From the NCBI GenBank assembly GCA_964616465.1, contig CAZTTO010000001.1, forward strand, positions 300,513-364,512: a stretch of DNA of 64,000 bases. Reading direction: 5' to 3'. Position numbers and translations under genes: made by a program. This document shows, piece by piece, positions 43,930-52,204 of the stretch (its first letter is position 1; each line of letters begins with the position of its first letter). Origin of the DNA: JAFLBI01 sp964616465 (GTDB lineage: Bacteria > Bacteroidota > Bacteroidia > Chitinophagales > Chitinophagaceae). The notes beneath the pieces were generated by a model that made no database searches, was not told where the DNA came from, and saw only the letters and a list, made by a program, of their open reading frames with translations.

Positions 43930-45303
43930 ATGCCCAAACCAACTCTTCCGCAAGGCACACGCGATTTTAACGCAGAAACTGTTTACAAGAGACAATACAT
44001 TTTCTCAACTATCCGATCAGTTTTTGAGAGATATGGATACCAACCGCTTGAAACTCCTTCATTTGAGCAATTGGAAACACTAATGGGGAAGTATGGAGAT
44101 GAAGGCGATCAATTGATTTTTAAAATACTGAATAATGGCTTAAATCACCCTGATAAAAAGGAGAAAGTTCAGCAGGCTTTCGACCAAGTCTTAGCTGGAA
44201 AAAGCACAAAAGACATTACTGAGCGCGCTTTACGTTACGATTTAACCATCCCCTTTGCTCGATATGTTGCAACGCATCATGGCCAACTTACCATGCCTTT
44301 TAAACGATTCCAAATGCAACCAGTTTGGCGGGCAGATCGTCCACAAAAAGGGCGGTACCGCGAATTTTATCAGTGCGATGCAGATGTGGTTGGTAGCAAA
44401 AGTTTGTTGAATGAGGTTGAATTCATTCACATGTACGATGATGTATTCACCGCCTTGAATCTAAAAGTTGAAATAAGAATTAACCACCGTCAAATGCTTG
44501 CAGCACTTGCCGAAGCTTGTGGTGGCGAACAATGGATAACGCCAATTACTGTTGCAATTGATAAACTTGAAAAAGTAGGTATAGATCAAGTGAAATCTGA
44601 ACTCTTAACCAAAGGAGTTTCTGAAGAAGCCTGGAAAAAAATTCAAGCTTATCTTGAAATCACTGGTTCAAATGAAGAAAAAATTGCAGCAGCAGAAAAT
44701 ATCTTAGGTGCTATTCCTGCAGCTCAACAAGCGATTGCAGACCTGAAGCAAATCTTACAATTCCCTTCTCTTGAAAATTTAGAGCAAGTTATAATTGTTG
44801 ATTTTACGCTTGCACGTGGATTAAACTATTACACTGGCGCCATCTTTGAAATTAAATCCACAGAGGTGGCAATGGGCAGCATTGGAGGTGGTGGCAGGTA
44901 TGATAACCTAACTGGTAGTTTTGGAGTACCTGGAGTTCCGGGTGCAGGAATCTCTTTTGGGGTGGATAGAATTTATGATGTTGTTGAAGAATTAAAACGT
45001 TTTCCAAAAAGTGTTCAGGCAGGAACGCAGGTGTTGTTTTTTCATCTTGAACCAGATGCAGCGATTGTTGCATTTAGTTTGATGCAACAGCTTCGTAAGG
45101 CAGGTATAAGAACTGAAATCTATCATGAGTCTGCTAAATTCGATAAGCAGTTTAAATATGCTGAGAAAAAGCAAATTCCCTATGCAATTATTTTAGGCAC
45201 CAAAGAACTTGAAACAAATACTTGTGTTGTCAAAAATTTAACTACCGGACAACAAGAAAGTATTGATCAATCTATGCTCTTGCAATATGTATTTGAAAGC
45301 TGA
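43930..45303 (+). CDS. hisS: Histidyl-tRNA synthetase
   Basis: A 457-residue class II synthetase. PTLPQGTRDFNAETVYKRQYIF opens the catalytic domain; motif 2 is PVWRADRPQKGRYREFYQCDADVVG; the histidine loops are ARGLNYYTGAIFE and GGGGRYDNLTGSFG; motif 3 is in GAGISFGVDRIYDV. A C-terminal anticodon domain follows (about 365-457). Co-transcribed with the LMW phosphatase. Confidence 0.97.
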   Translation: MPKPTLPQGTRDFNAETVYKRQYIFSTIRSVFERYGYQPLETPSFEQLETLMGKYGDEGDQLIFKILNNGLNHPDKKEKVQQAFDQVLAGKSTKDITERALRYDLTIPFARYVATHHGQLTMPFKRFQMQPVWRADRPQKGRYREFYQCDADVVGSKSLLNEVEFIHMYDDVFTALNLKVEIRINHRQMLAALAEACGGEQWITPITVAIDKLEKVGIDQVKSELLTKGVSEEAWKKIQAYLEITGSNEEKIAAAENILGAIPAAQQAIADLKQILQFPSLENLEQVIIVDFTLARGLNYYTGAIFEIKSTEVAMGSIGGGGRYDNLTGSFGVPGVPGAGISFGVDRIYDVVEELKRFPKSVQAGTQVLFFHLEPDAAIVAFSLMQQLRKAGIRTEIYHESAKFDKQFKYAEKKQIPYAIILGTKELETNTCVVKNLTTGQQESIDQSMLLQYVFES

Positions 45304-45347
45304 AATTGAAGCTCATTTATCAGGTTCTTAACAAATATCAACAACAC

Positions 45348-45388
45348 AAAACGATGCAAAACTCTATTTTTATGGTATGCATCGTTTT
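45348..45388 (+). promoter_or_regulatory. Long hairpin enclosing the lipid A deacylase start codon
   Basis: AAAACGATGCA (45348-45358) and TGCATCGTTTT (45378-45388) are perfect 11-bp inverted arms around a 19-nt A/T-rich loop. The ATG at 45377-45379 begins in the loop and enters the right arm. It could be the hisS terminator, because TTTT ends the right arm, or a structure that controls translation of the downstream gene. Confidence 0.6.
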
Positions 45389-46483
45389 GGTTTAGTTCTA
45401 GCAGGCTTAGTGCTCGCAATTTCTTCTCTTGCTCAATTTCCTGAACGCAGATGGTCGGTTATTGGTGCGAGAGGATTTATATATGCGCACACACAAGATG
45501 TTGAAAACACAAGAGGTGCTCAACCTACAGGTATACAAGTAGACTATGCGTGGCGTAGAACCGACTCGTCTTTTTTTAAAAAGCTAAATGGACTTCCAAC
45601 TCAAGGAATATCTCTACATGTATTCGATTATAACAATGAAGTTTTAGGCAATACAATTGGTGCTTCTTACTTTATTGAACCGTCTATTCGTTTCTCCAAC
45701 CATACCGGAATCATGATGCGAGCACAAATTGGTTTCAGTTACCACAATCGCCCTTTCCACCCAACTAGAAACCCAAATAACAATTCTTATAGTACCCATA
45801 TTAATAGTTATCTCGCACTTGGAGCATATCCTTATCTGCAGTTAAATCGGCATTGGCAACTTTTTGCTGGAGCTCAATACCGTCACATCTCTAATGCAGG
45901 CTTAAGTATGCCCAATAAAGGAATCAACTGGATAACAGGTGAGCTTGGTTTAGCTTTTTTTCCAACAGGAAAACAACCAACTAAAGAATTGACTAAACAA
46001 TATCAATCAATTTCTTTCGAAAAAGGCACAGAGTTGGATATTATTGCTTTTGGTTCGGTACGAAGTTTAGATGCTGATAGCGAAGCAAGATTTGGAATAT
46101 GGGGACTAGGACTTCAAAAAACATTCATCACAAATAGAACTCATGCTTGGACGCTTGGCGCTGAATGGATTCAAGACCATGCACTTGCTCATCAAATAAG
46201 TAGAGGCAACCATGTTGAACCAGCTGGCAGATTGGGCATTTTAGGTGGACATCAATTTGTTTGGGGAAGACTAAGATTCAGTCAGCAACTAGGCGTTTAT
46301 GCTATTCGGCCGTCCAGCGAAATACCTATTTGGTATCACAGATGGGGTTTACAATACCAAGTTGGTAAAAATAATGCTGTAGGAGTATACCTATTAGCAC
46401 ACCGACATGTTGCGCAATTTCCAGACATCAGATGGATTCAAACCATTCAGCGTACAACTAAACGGGTAAACCTCCGAGAATAA
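45377..46483 (+). CDS. PagL-like acyloxyacyl hydrolase (lipid A deacylase)
   Basis: A 368-residue outer-membrane protein. After a signal peptide (to about residue 19) comes a beta-barrel domain with AGAQYRHISNAGLSMPNKGIN; His170 and Ser172 match the His-x-Ser catalytic pair of PagL, which removes the 3-O-acyl chain of lipid A. A second barrel-like half (about 200-368) ends LLAHRHVAQFPDIRWI. The protein is about twice the length of Pseudomonas PagL, as in other Bacteroidota members. The start codon lies inside an 11-bp hairpin. The 3' end overlaps the convergent gene by 37 nt. Confidence 0.78.
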   Translation: MHRFGLVLAGLVLAISSLAQFPERRWSVIGARGFIYAHTQDVENTRGAQPTGIQVDYAWRRTDSSFFKKLNGLPTQGISLHVFDYNNEVLGNTIGASYFIEPSIRFSNHTGIMMRAQIGFSYHNRPFHPTRNPNNNSYSTHINSYLALGAYPYLQLNRHWQLFAGAQYRHISNAGLSMPNKGINWITGELGLAFFPTGKQPTKELTKQYQSISFEKGTELDIIAFGSVRSLDADSEARFGIWGLGLQKTFITNRTHAWTLGAEWIQDHALAHQISRGNHVEPAGRLGILGGHQFVWGRLRFSQQLGVYAIRPSSEIPIWYHRWGLQYQVGKNNAVGVYLLAHRHVAQFPDIRWIQTIQRTTKRVNLRE

Positions 46484-46821
46484 GCAATGGCAAAGTTTTC
46501 TTTATTTCCCTCTAAAATATTTCCCATTGCTTCGATTCTAACCCCAACTATTTTGCCCTCATTGTTTCTTTTAAAAACGGCAACACCACTATAAGAAGGA
46601 ATAGAAAATTCATCAACACCTGTCTTCACAAGTGCAGCACTTCCCATTGCAGCAACCATAACCAAAGAACCATTATCAACTTGAACAGAAACATCAGGAA
46701 TGATAGCTCCTTGCTGGAATACATATCTACCAACATATGCTTGCAAGGAATCTGATTGTGCAAACAAATTTGATTGTGTTAATGCAAAGAACAATACGAA
46801 AAGAATAAAAAGCTTTTTCAT
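46447..46821 (-). CDS. Small secreted beta-rich protein (DUF3471-like)
   Basis: A 124-residue protein with a signal peptide (to about residue 21, SNLFAQ) and a compact beta domain: YVGRYVFQQGAIIPDVSVQVDNGSLVMVAAM ... FSIPSYSGVAVFKRNNEGKIVGVRIEAMG. This resembles the small barrel called DUF3471 that follows some serine hydrolases, here standing alone. No function can be given. It lies just after the thiolase gene on the same strand, and its last 37 nt overlap the deacylase gene tail to tail. Confidence 0.7.
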   Translation of the reverse strand: MKKLFILFVLFFALTQSNLFAQSDSLQAYVGRYVFQQGAIIPDVSVQVDNGSLVMVAAMGSAALVKTGVDEFSIPSYSGVAVFKRNNEGKIVGVRIEAMGNILEGNKENFAIAYSRRFTRLVVR

Positions 46822-46855
46822 ATATAATGATGTTTGGAATAAATATACATAGCAA

Positions 46856-48052
46856 TTAGCAGCCTTCAAAAATTACAGCAGCACCTTGTCCAACACCCAC
46901 ACACATACTTGCAGCACCCCATCGAACTTTTCTTCTTCTCATTTCGTATAACAAAGTAGTGGCTATTCTACTTCCACTGGCTCCCAAAGGATGCCCCAAA
47001 GCAATTGAGCCCCCATTTACATTCACCAATGCAGGGTTCAATTTCAAATCGCGAACACAGGCAATACTTTGACTAGCAAAGGCTTCATTTAACTCTACCA
47101 AATCCAAGTCATTTAAACCAATTCCAGCCCTATGCAAAGCCTTCTTCATAGCAGGAACAGGACCTACACCCATAATGGAAGGATCCACTCCAGCAATAGC
47201 CATTGCAGCTACCCTTGCAAGTGGGGTAAGATTTAATTTTCGAAGTGTAGTTTCATTCACTAAAATAAGCGCAGCCGCACCATCATTGATACCGCTGCTA
47301 TTTCCCGCAGTAACGGTCCCATCTTTTGCAAATGCAGGTTTTAATCCAGCAAGTTTTTCTATCGTTGTTTTTCTAGGATGCTCATCTGTATCGAAAATAG
47401 TAGGTTGCTTGTTTTCAGTAATTTCTACAGGAATTATTTCTTCTTTCCACTTTCCCGCAGCTAATGCTAACTGATATTTCTCTTGAGAAGAAAAAGCAAA
47501 AGTGTCCTGGTCCTCGCGACTAATATTCCATTGTTTGGCAACGTTTTCAGCAGTTTCTCCCATAGAATATGGGTGATAAAGTGCAGCTAATTGCGGGTTA
47601 GTAAACCTCCATCCAATTGTTGTATCATAGATTTCCGTCTTGCGCGACCATGCCCCATCTGATTTAGCCATAACAAAAGGTGCCCGCGTCATACTCTCAA
47701 CACCACCAGCTATGTAAACAGCCCCTTCGCCACAAAGAATGGCCCTACTAGCATCCATAATACTTTGTAATCCACTTGCACAAAGTCTATTGACCGTATT
47801 TCCACCAACAGAAGTTGGAAGGCCTGCCAAAAGACCAGCCATGCGAGCCACATTTCTATTGTCCTCCCCACTCTGGTTTGCTGCACCAGCAATAATATCC
47901 TCAATAAGGTTTGGATCAATTTGTGGATTTCTGTGTACAAGATGACGAATGACATGAGCCAACAAATCATCTGGGCGAATGGCACTTAGTTTTCCGCCAT
48001 AACGGGCAATAGGAGTACGAGCCGCATCAACGACATAGCAAGCTTCTTTCAT
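46856..48052 (-). CDS. Acetyl-CoA acyltransferase / thiolase
   Basis: A 398-residue thiolase. The acyl-accepting Cys91 is in NRLCASGLQSI, His354 in GHPLGASGSR and the second Cys384 in CVGVGQGAA. NEAFASQS is also present. It cleaves 3-ketoacyl-CoA or condenses acetyl-CoA; the sequence resembles PcaF/FadA-like degradative thiolases, but no other beta-oxidation or aromatic-degradation gene is nearby, so the substrate is open. Confidence 0.92.
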   Translation of the reverse strand: MKEACYVVDAARTPIARYGGKLSAIRPDDLLAHVIRHLVHRNPQIDPNLIEDIIAGAANQSGEDNRNVARMAGLLAGLPTSVGGNTVNRLCASGLQSIMDASRAILCGEGAVYIAGGVESMTRAPFVMAKSDGAWSRKTEIYDTTIGWRFTNPQLAALYHPYSMGETAENVAKQWNISREDQDTFAFSSQEKYQLALAAGKWKEEIIPVEITENKQPTIFDTDEHPRKTTIEKLAGLKPAFAKDGTVTAGNSSGINDGAAALILVNETTLRKLNLTPLARVAAMAIAGVDPSIMGVGPVPAMKKALHRAGIGLNDLDLVELNEAFASQSIACVRDLKLNPALVNVNGGSIALGHPLGASGSRIATTLLYEMRRRKVRWGAASMCVGVGQGAAVIFEGC

Positions 48053-48077
48053 AAATAAGTCTAAGGTTTAGCTCTCT

Positions 48078-48539
48078 TTATACAACAACCAAGTTGTAGT
48101 CTTCGTAATCCTTACAAATTTGCTCCGCATACTCACGATCGAAATAAACCTTTGTATTAAAACGGGCAAAAACAGGATAACGACCATCTACATTCTCTTT
48201 GTCAACAAAGTTGTAACCAGCCAGGTACAAATCAGCATCACGCATTTTCACACGAAAAACTTTTCTGTGCTCACAGTTATCAAGTAACTTAATCAGCTCA
48301 GATTTTTCGGTACGAGCACCGTGGTGCAATTTAATACGTGCCACTTCTTCGCCTTGTTGGGGTTGATTTGTAAAAATCAACTCGAAATTTTTTACATAGC
48401 AGCTAAGCACAAATCGTTCTTTATATAAGACAGCAGGGCAGTTGTCGTTACCGATTAAACGGATTTCATCTACACCAGAGTCTTTAAAGAACAAAAACAA
48501 TCGCTTATTCCTGCGTTTGATGTCTTCAGGAGTAACCAT
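48078..48539 (-). CDS. Conserved-looking protein of unknown function (153 residues)
   Basis: A 153-residue soluble protein without signal or membrane segment. It begins MVTPEDIKRRNKRLFLFFKDSGVDEIRLIGND, has a strand-rich centre (FVLSCYVKNFELIFTNQ, EVARIKLHHGARTEKSELIKLL) and ends FARFNTKVYFDREYAEQICKDYEDYNLVVV. It reads as a compact alpha/beta domain, but I recognise no family. It is divergent from rlmN; a TATATTGC promoter-like box lies at 48561-48568 on the minus strand. Confidence 0.75.
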   Translation of the reverse strand: MVTPEDIKRRNKRLFLFFKDSGVDEIRLIGNDNCPAVLYKERFVLSCYVKNFELIFTNQPQQGEEVARIKLHHGARTEKSELIKLLDNCEHRKVFRVKMRDADLYLAGYNFVDKENVDGRYPVFARFNTKVYFDREYAEQICKDYEDYNLVVV

Positions 48540-48630
48540 CTCTTCTACAATTAGGGGTTTGCAATATAGGGCATAAAAGTAAGGGGATTACAAATAACCT
48601 GCTCAGATTTTTGATAAGACAAATTTAAAG

Positions 48631-48638
48631 TAGCTTTG
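48631..48638 (+). promoter_or_regulatory. -7 element abutting the rlmN start
   Basis: TAGCTTTG matches TAnnTTTG and is followed by TTCA and the rlmN ATG at 48643. A TTTG at 48610-48613, 17 nt upstream, may be the -33 box. Confidence 0.5.
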
Positions 48639-48642
48639 TTCA

Positions 48643-49689
48643 ATGACCCAGAAGATTCCCAACATCAGAGAACAATCGGTTGAAGATTTAACAAATTACT
48701 TTATTTCAAAAGGGGAAAAGAAGTTTAGAGCAGCTCAGGTTTATGAGTGGATTTGGCAAAAAAATGCCCGCAGCTTTGAAGCCATGAGCAATTTAAGTAT
48801 GGAGCTAAGAAGCTCATTAGCAAACGATTTCAGCTTTCCAGCCTTACAAGTAGATACTACACAATATAGTGCCGACGGTACCGTGAAATCGAGGTTCAGA
48901 ACCTTTGACAACCACTTAATTGAAGGTGTTTTAATTCCTACTGAAGACAGAAAAACAGCTTGTGTTTCCTCTCAAATAGGTTGCAGTTTAAGCTGTAAAT
49001 TCTGCGCAACTGGCTATATGGATCGGAAGAGAAACCTGCATTTTGATGAAATTGTTGATCAGGTTACTCTAATTAATGAACAGTCTGAACGCATCCACAA
49101 TCAACGTCTTTCTAATATTGTTTTTATGGGTATGGGTGAGCCTTTGCTCAATTACGCCCAAGTTTTAAAAGCTATTGAAAGAATTACCTCCCCTGAAGCT
49201 TTAGGTATGAGTGCGAGAAGAATTACAGTATCCACTGCTGGGGTTGCAAAAATGATTCAAAAGCTAGGTGATGATCAAGTTCGATTTAAATTGGCGCTTA
49301 GTTTGCATGCTGCGAATGACGAAAAGAGAAACAAGATCATGCCCATCAATGAAACAAACAACATTAAAGTACTCATTGACTCGCTGAATTATTTCTATAG
49401 AAAAACAAAGAACGAAATCACACTCGAATACATCTTATTTAAAGATTTGAATGATGGTCAAAAAGATGCAGATGAGTTGGTAAAAATTTACAGGCAAGTA
49501 CCTGCTGATCTTGTAAATATTATTGAATACAATCCAATTGATTTTTTCAAGTTTGAAAAGCCTGAAGAAGATGCGGTTCAAAAATTTATGCAATATTTAG
49601 GCTCTAAAAATGTGAATGCAAAACTTCGTAGAAGTCGGGGTAAAGATATTGACGCAGCATGCGGACAGCTTGCGAACAAAGACCAATAA
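48643..49689 (+). CDS. rlmN: 23S rRNA (A2503-C2) / tRNA (A37-C2) methyltransferase RlmN
   Basis: A 348-residue radical-SAM enzyme. The CxxxCxxC motif is CSLSCKFC in GCSLSCKFCATGYM; VFMGMGEPLLNY and SLHAANDEKRN follow; the two methyl-transfer cysteines are in RKTACVSSQIG and DIDAACGQL. The N-terminal helical region (VEDLTNYFISKGEKKFRAAQVYEWIW) binds RNA. It methylates C2 of A2503 in 23S rRNA and A37 of some tRNAs. Confidence 0.97.
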   Translation: MTQKIPNIREQSVEDLTNYFISKGEKKFRAAQVYEWIWQKNARSFEAMSNLSMELRSSLANDFSFPALQVDTTQYSADGTVKSRFRTFDNHLIEGVLIPTEDRKTACVSSQIGCSLSCKFCATGYMDRKRNLHFDEIVDQVTLINEQSERIHNQRLSNIVFMGMGEPLLNYAQVLKAIERITSPEALGMSARRITVSTAGVAKMIQKLGDDQVRFKLALSLHAANDEKRNKIMPINETNNIKVLIDSLNYFYRKTKNEITLEYILFKDLNDGQKDADELVKIYRQVPADLVNIIEYNPIDFFKFEKPEEDAVQKFMQYLGSKNVNAKLRRSRGKDIDAACGQLANKDQ

Positions 49690-49764
49690 ATACATTTAAC
49701 CTTTCGGAATATTAAACCTGCTACCCGTTTTCGTGTCTCTTATTTATACCACAAAATAAAAGAC

Positions 49765-50367
49765 ATGAAACGTTTATTACTTATTGCTGCCATATTGGTA
49801 GCTGTTACCAGTATTGATGCACAGCCAAGAAAACAAATGGGAAAGAAGGGTGATATGGAAATGATTGGAATGGGATCATTACAGCTCACAGATACACAAA
49901 AACAACAGTTGAAAGAGCTAAGAAAAGCCCATCAGCTTAAAGTTCAAGAGATACAGAAAAATGATAAAATGTCGCAAGGTGAGGCAAGAAAAAAAACTGC
50001 TGAACTTTTTGCTCAACATGAGCAGGATATCATGAATATACTTACTCCAGAACAACAAGCCACTTTGAAAAAAGAAAAACAAAAGCGAGAGGATCTTAGA
50101 AATACTGAAGCCAAAGCACGCTTAGACAAAATGAAAATTCAATTAGAACTCACCCCTGAGCAGGTTACAAAAATTGAAGCACTTCAAGCAAAAAACAAAC
50201 CGAATTTGGCTGAACCTATGGAAGCAGGAGCAATGCGACAAAAAGGTATGGAACACATGGAAGAAATGAAAGCAATACTTACCGAAGAGCAATGGAAAAA
50301 ATGGCAAAGCATTGTTAGAGAAACTGAAAGACCTATGCAGCAGCGCAGAGGAAGGATGAGGCAATAA
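49765..50367 (+). CDS. LTxxQ-motif exported protein (Spy/CpxP-like)
   Basis: A 200-residue protein with a signal peptide (to about residue 19, SIDAQ) and a highly charged helical mature part holding four LTxxQ-type repeats (LTDTQKQQL, LTPEQQATL, LTPEQVTKI, LTEEQWKKW). This resembles the Spy/CpxP periplasmic chaperone group and DUF4890 proteins of Bacteroidota, which sense or buffer envelope stress. The tail is Met/Arg/Gln-rich. It is followed by a strong hairpin. Confidence 0.82.
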   Translation: MKRLLLIAAILVAVTSIDAQPRKQMGKKGDMEMIGMGSLQLTDTQKQQLKELRKAHQLKVQEIQKNDKMSQGEARKKTAELFAQHEQDIMNILTPEQQATLKKEKQKREDLRNTEAKARLDKMKIQLELTPEQVTKIEALQAKNKPNLAEPMEAGAMRQKGMEHMEEMKAILTEEQWKKWQSIVRETERPMQQRRGRMRQ

Positions 50368-50379
50368 GTATGAAAAATT

Positions 50380-50412
50380 AAATATAATGGTCCTAGTAGG
50401 ACCATTATATTT
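50380..50412 (+). terminator. Intrinsic terminator of the LTxxQ gene
   Basis: A perfect 15-bp stem, AAATATAATGGTCCT (50380-50394) with AGGACCATTATATTT (50398-50412), encloses the loop AGT. The stem ends in T residues. It is one of the longest perfect hairpins in the window. Confidence 0.75.
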
Positions 50413-50438
50413 TAATGTCCTTTGCACAGAGAATAAGT

Positions 50439-50446
50439 TACCTTTG
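50439..50446 (+). promoter_or_regulatory. -7 element of the RluB-like gene
   Basis: TACCTTTG matches TAnnTTTG, 33 nt before the ATG at 50479. A TTTG at 50421-50424 is somewhat close for a -33 box. Confidence 0.4.
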
Positions 50447-50478
50447 TAGCCCTGTTGTAAAACAGTAAAACTTATTGT

Positions 50479-51480
50479 ATGCAAAAAAACAACTTTGACA
50501 AGTTTGTCAAAAAAGAATTAAAAGGCGCTAAGAAGAAAGAAGCCCTTCGTCAGGATAAAAGAAAAATGAAAGCCGCTTGGCGAGAAGCTGGTGAAGCAAT
50601 GCGGCAGAAAAAGCAAGACGAAATTCAAGGTAAAAACACTGGCAAACCTACTTTCAAAACAAAAGGTCCGAAATACGATACACCTGCTTCTGAATTTAAA
50701 AAATCTGAAGACGGGAAAAACGAACCAATGCCGCTGAATAAATTCATTGCACATTCGGGTGTATGTGCCAGAAGAGAAGCCGCTGAATTGGTAAAGGATG
50801 GCAAAGTAACAGTGAATGGCGATCTGGTACTAGAACCAGGATACAAAGTAACTGCCGATGATAAAATTATGGTCAAAGGCAAACGAGTATTCTTGCAAAG
50901 AAATTTAGTGTACGTTTTATTGAATAAACCTAAGGACTATCTTACTACTTTAAAAGATCCGCAGGGAAGAAAAACGGTGATGGATATTATTAAAGACGCC
51001 ACCCCGGAAAGAATATATCCTGTTGGTCGTTTGGATAGAAATACAACAGGTGTTTTATTATTAACCAACGATGGAGAGCTTGCTCAAAAACTCACCCACC
51101 CTTCTTTTGGTATCAGAAAGATTTATGAGGTAAAATTAGATAAGCCGCTCACTAAAAAAGATTTTGAATCTATTTTAGATGGGGTAGAATTAGAAGATGG
51201 CATGATTAAAGCCGATAGCCTAGCTTATGCAGATAGTAAGGATAAAACAATCATTGGTATTGAAATCCACAGTGGAAGAAATAGAATTGTAAGAAGATTG
51301 TTTGAACACTTAGGGTATGATGTACGCAACCTCGATAGAGTGATGTTTGCAAATTTGACTAAGAAAAATATTGAAAGAGGTAAATGGCGTTTCTTAAAAG
51401 AGAAAGAAGTGCGTCTGTTGAAATTCATGAACCAAAGTTTTGTAAAAAAATCGGGCAAACAACCTTTAGTGATTGATTAA
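50479..51480 (+). CDS. Large-subunit pseudouridine synthase, RsuA/RluB family
   Basis: A 333-residue enzyme with a very basic N-terminal extension (about residues 1-85, many Lys/Glu/Gln), an S4 RNA-binding domain (PLNKFIAHSGVCARREAAELVKDGKVTVNG) and the RsuA-type catalytic domain with YPVGRLDRNTTGVLLLTNDG, whose Asp is the nucleophile. Family members convert uridine to pseudouridine in 23S or 16S rRNA; it looks closest to RluB. The stop is followed at once by the next synthase gene (1 nt between). Confidence 0.92.
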   Translation: MQKNNFDKFVKKELKGAKKKEALRQDKRKMKAAWREAGEAMRQKKQDEIQGKNTGKPTFKTKGPKYDTPASEFKKSEDGKNEPMPLNKFIAHSGVCARREAAELVKDGKVTVNGDLVLEPGYKVTADDKIMVKGKRVFLQRNLVYVLLNKPKDYLTTLKDPQGRKTVMDIIKDATPERIYPVGRLDRNTTGVLLLTNDGELAQKLTHPSFGIRKIYEVKLDKPLTKKDFESILDGVELEDGMIKADSLAYADSKDKTIIGIEIHSGRNRIVRRLFEHLGYDVRNLDRVMFANLTKKNIERGKWRFLKEKEVRLLKFMNQSFVKKSGKQPLVID

Positions 51481-51481
51481 T

Positions 51482-52204
51482 ATGCACCCTGAAATTATTC
51501 TTGAACATGCAGATTGGGTAATGATTAATAAACCCGCAGGAATGCTTTCTATTCCAGATAGAGAAGGAAAAGAGCCTTCACTTAAAAAATGGACTGAAGC
51601 AACTGTAGGATCGGCCTATACAGTCCACAGATTGGATCAATTTACTTCAGGATTAATACTATTTGCAAAACATCCTGAGAGTCAACAGGAACTCTCAAAA
51701 TTGTTTGAAGAAAGAAAAATTGATAAAAGATACCTCGGCATTGTAAAAGGAACTCCCATTCATGCAGAAGACACTATTGATGTACCTATGATGGAACATC
51801 CAGCCAAAAACGGCAAAATGGTTACACATGCTAAAGGGAAAGCGGCTCTAACAACTTATAAAGTAATTGAAGCCTTTCCTTGGATGAGTTTGCTTGAGTT
51901 CAATATTCATACTGGAAGAACACACCAAATTCGCGTGCATATGCAACATATAGGCCACCCAATTATGTGCGATGAATTATATGGCGATGGTCAACCCTTT
52001 CTACTGTCTTCACTTAAAAAGAACTATAAAGTTTCATTGAATCAAGAAGCTGAAATTCCAATGCTCAATCGCCAAGCTTTGCACGCCTGGAAGCTTTCAT
52101 TTACTTGGAAAGGAAATGAAATTAGTGGAGAAGCACCTCTTCCAAAAGACATGAGAGCAACTTTGCAACAAGTGAGGAAAAGAAGTCAGCCTAGTAAACG
52201 CTAA
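51482..52204 (+). CDS. RluA-family pseudouridine synthase
   Basis: A 240-residue enzyme with PAGMLSIPDREG, the catalytic loop YTVHRLDQFTSGLILFAK (Asp nucleophile in HRLD) and FNIHTGRTHQIRVHMQHIGHPIMCDELYG. It lacks an S4 domain. It modifies uridines in rRNA or tRNA; the position cannot be told. The ATG at 51482 is used, 1 nt after the upstream stop. Its stop overlaps the convergent amidohydrolase gene by 4 nt. Confidence 0.92.
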   Translation: MHPEIILEHADWVMINKPAGMLSIPDREGKEPSLKKWTEATVGSAYTVHRLDQFTSGLILFAKHPESQQELSKLFEERKIDKRYLGIVKGTPIHAEDTIDVPMMEHPAKNGKMVTHAKGKAALTTYKVIEAFPWMSLLEFNIHTGRTHQIRVHMQHIGHPIMCDELYGDGQPFLLSSLKKNYKVSLNQEAEIPMLNRQALHAWKLSFTWKGNEISGEAPLPKDMRATLQQVRKRSQPSKR

